A stretch of 13,266 nucleotides of DNA, taken from assembly GCA_036985855.1 (NCBI GenBank), contig BTQL01000061.1, positions 1 to 13,266 on the forward strand, in the 5' to 3' direction. Below the pieces are notes generated by a model, which was not told the DNA's origin, did no database searches, and saw only the letters and a list, made by a program, of their open reading frames with translations. Below are positions 12,822 through 13,266 of the stretch, piece after piece; the stretch's first letter is position 1; each line of letters starts with the position of its first letter. The position numbers and the translations under genes were made by a program. Origin of the DNA: B3-G11 sp036985855 (GTDB lineage Bacteria; Actinomycetota; Acidimicrobiia; Spongiisociales; UBA5794).

Positions 12822-13266
12822 GTGGCGACGACAGTCTCTAATCCTGTTATCAGAGCGCAGAATCTGCGCAAAGCGTTCGGTGCAGTTGAGGCGGTGAAGG
12901 ATGTGAGTTTCGACGTCGAGCCAGGGCAGGTGCTCGGGCTTCTCGGTCCGAACGGCGCGGGCAAGACGACGACGATCAACATGATCAGCACACTGCTGCA
13001 GATCGATGGCGGCGAGGCGATGGTCGGTGGTTTCGATGTTCGAACTCAGCCGGACGTGGTGCGGCAGTTGATAGGACTCGCAGGTCAGTCGGCTGCGGTG
13101 GATGAGAAGCTGACCGCACGCGAGAACCTGGAGCTATTCGGTCGCCTGTACAAGATCCCGCGTAGTGAACGTCGCCGTCGAATTGACGAACTGATTGAGC
13201 AGTTCGATCTGGGCGCGTTCGCGGACCGGCCTGCGAGTACGTACTCGGGTGGCGAACGGCGAAGAC
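12822..13266 (+). CDS. ABC transporter ATP-binding protein, DrrA (daunorubicin resistance) type, 3' end outside window
   Basis: The frame is open from GTG 12822 to the window end, giving 148 complete codons of a protein usually near 300 residues or more. GGAGG at 12813-12817 with a 4-base spacer supports this start; GTG 12798 in the same frame has no ribosome binding site. Visible parts are the Walker A motif GPNGAGKTT (residues 42-50), the Q-loop region with LTARENLELFGRLYKI, and the ABC signature SGGERRR at the very end. Such proteins energise export of drugs, lipids or metabolites together with a membrane subunit, normally encoded next. The closely packed operator candidates suggest induction by a ligand, probably the exported compound. 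Confidence 0.88.
   Translation, partial: MATTVSNPVIRAQNLRKAFGAVEAVKDVSFDVEPGQVLGLLGPNGAGKTTTINMISTLLQIDGGEAMVGGFDVRTQPDVVRQLIGLAGQSAAVDEKLTARENLELFGRLYKIPRSERRRRIDELIEQFDLGAFADRPASTYSGGERRR

Overview
The window looks like a chromosomal segment of an actinobacterium. It has moderately high GC by eye, a mycothiol-dependent maleylpyruvate-isomerase-family protein, GTG starts, probable leaderless genes, and PadR and Drr-type ABC genes. A lineage such as Acidimicrobiia would fit, but nothing here fixes the class.

Positions 1-9108 hold one tightly packed plus-strand operon that continues upstream of the window. In order: the 3' end of iorA; an iorB-like gene whose product carries a C-terminal two-cluster ferredoxin domain resembling KorD; korA, korB and korC (2-oxoacid:ferredoxin oxidoreductase); a TetR-family regulator; a class III CoA-transferase; an enoyl-CoA hydratase/isomerase; an SDR dehydrogenase; and a LeuC/LeuD-type hydro-lyase pair. 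Neighbouring genes overlap by 4-11 bases or are separated by at most 22. The set reads as a catabolic route: two ferredoxin-dependent enzymes turn 2-oxoacids into acyl-CoA, followed by CoA transfer, hydration, dehydrogenation and an aconitase-type isomerisation. The substrate is unknown. The TetR protein has a C-terminal half like acyl-CoA-responsive regulators, so it probably senses a pathway CoA ester.

Positions 9109-9900 hold a PAS-LuxR regulator with five evenly spaced cysteines. It is probably read from its own promoter as a leaderless mRNA and ends in a perfect 25-base-pair inverted repeat. Convergent to it is a hemerythrin-like protein gene (9900-10457, minus strand). A tRNA-Ala(CGC) gene with two hairpins behind it lies at 10541-10674.

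Positions 10751-12689 are a different neighbourhood. On the minus strand are a cupin gene and a mycothiol-dependent DinB-fold protein with an in-frame tandem duplication. A divergent padR gene has two copies of a 17-base operator-like sequence in the shared promoter region.

From about 12769 a promoter overlapped by two AGACA/TGTCT-type operator candidates leads into a Drr-type ABC transporter ATPase gene cut by the window end. No CRISPR array, insertion sequence or rRNA was seen.
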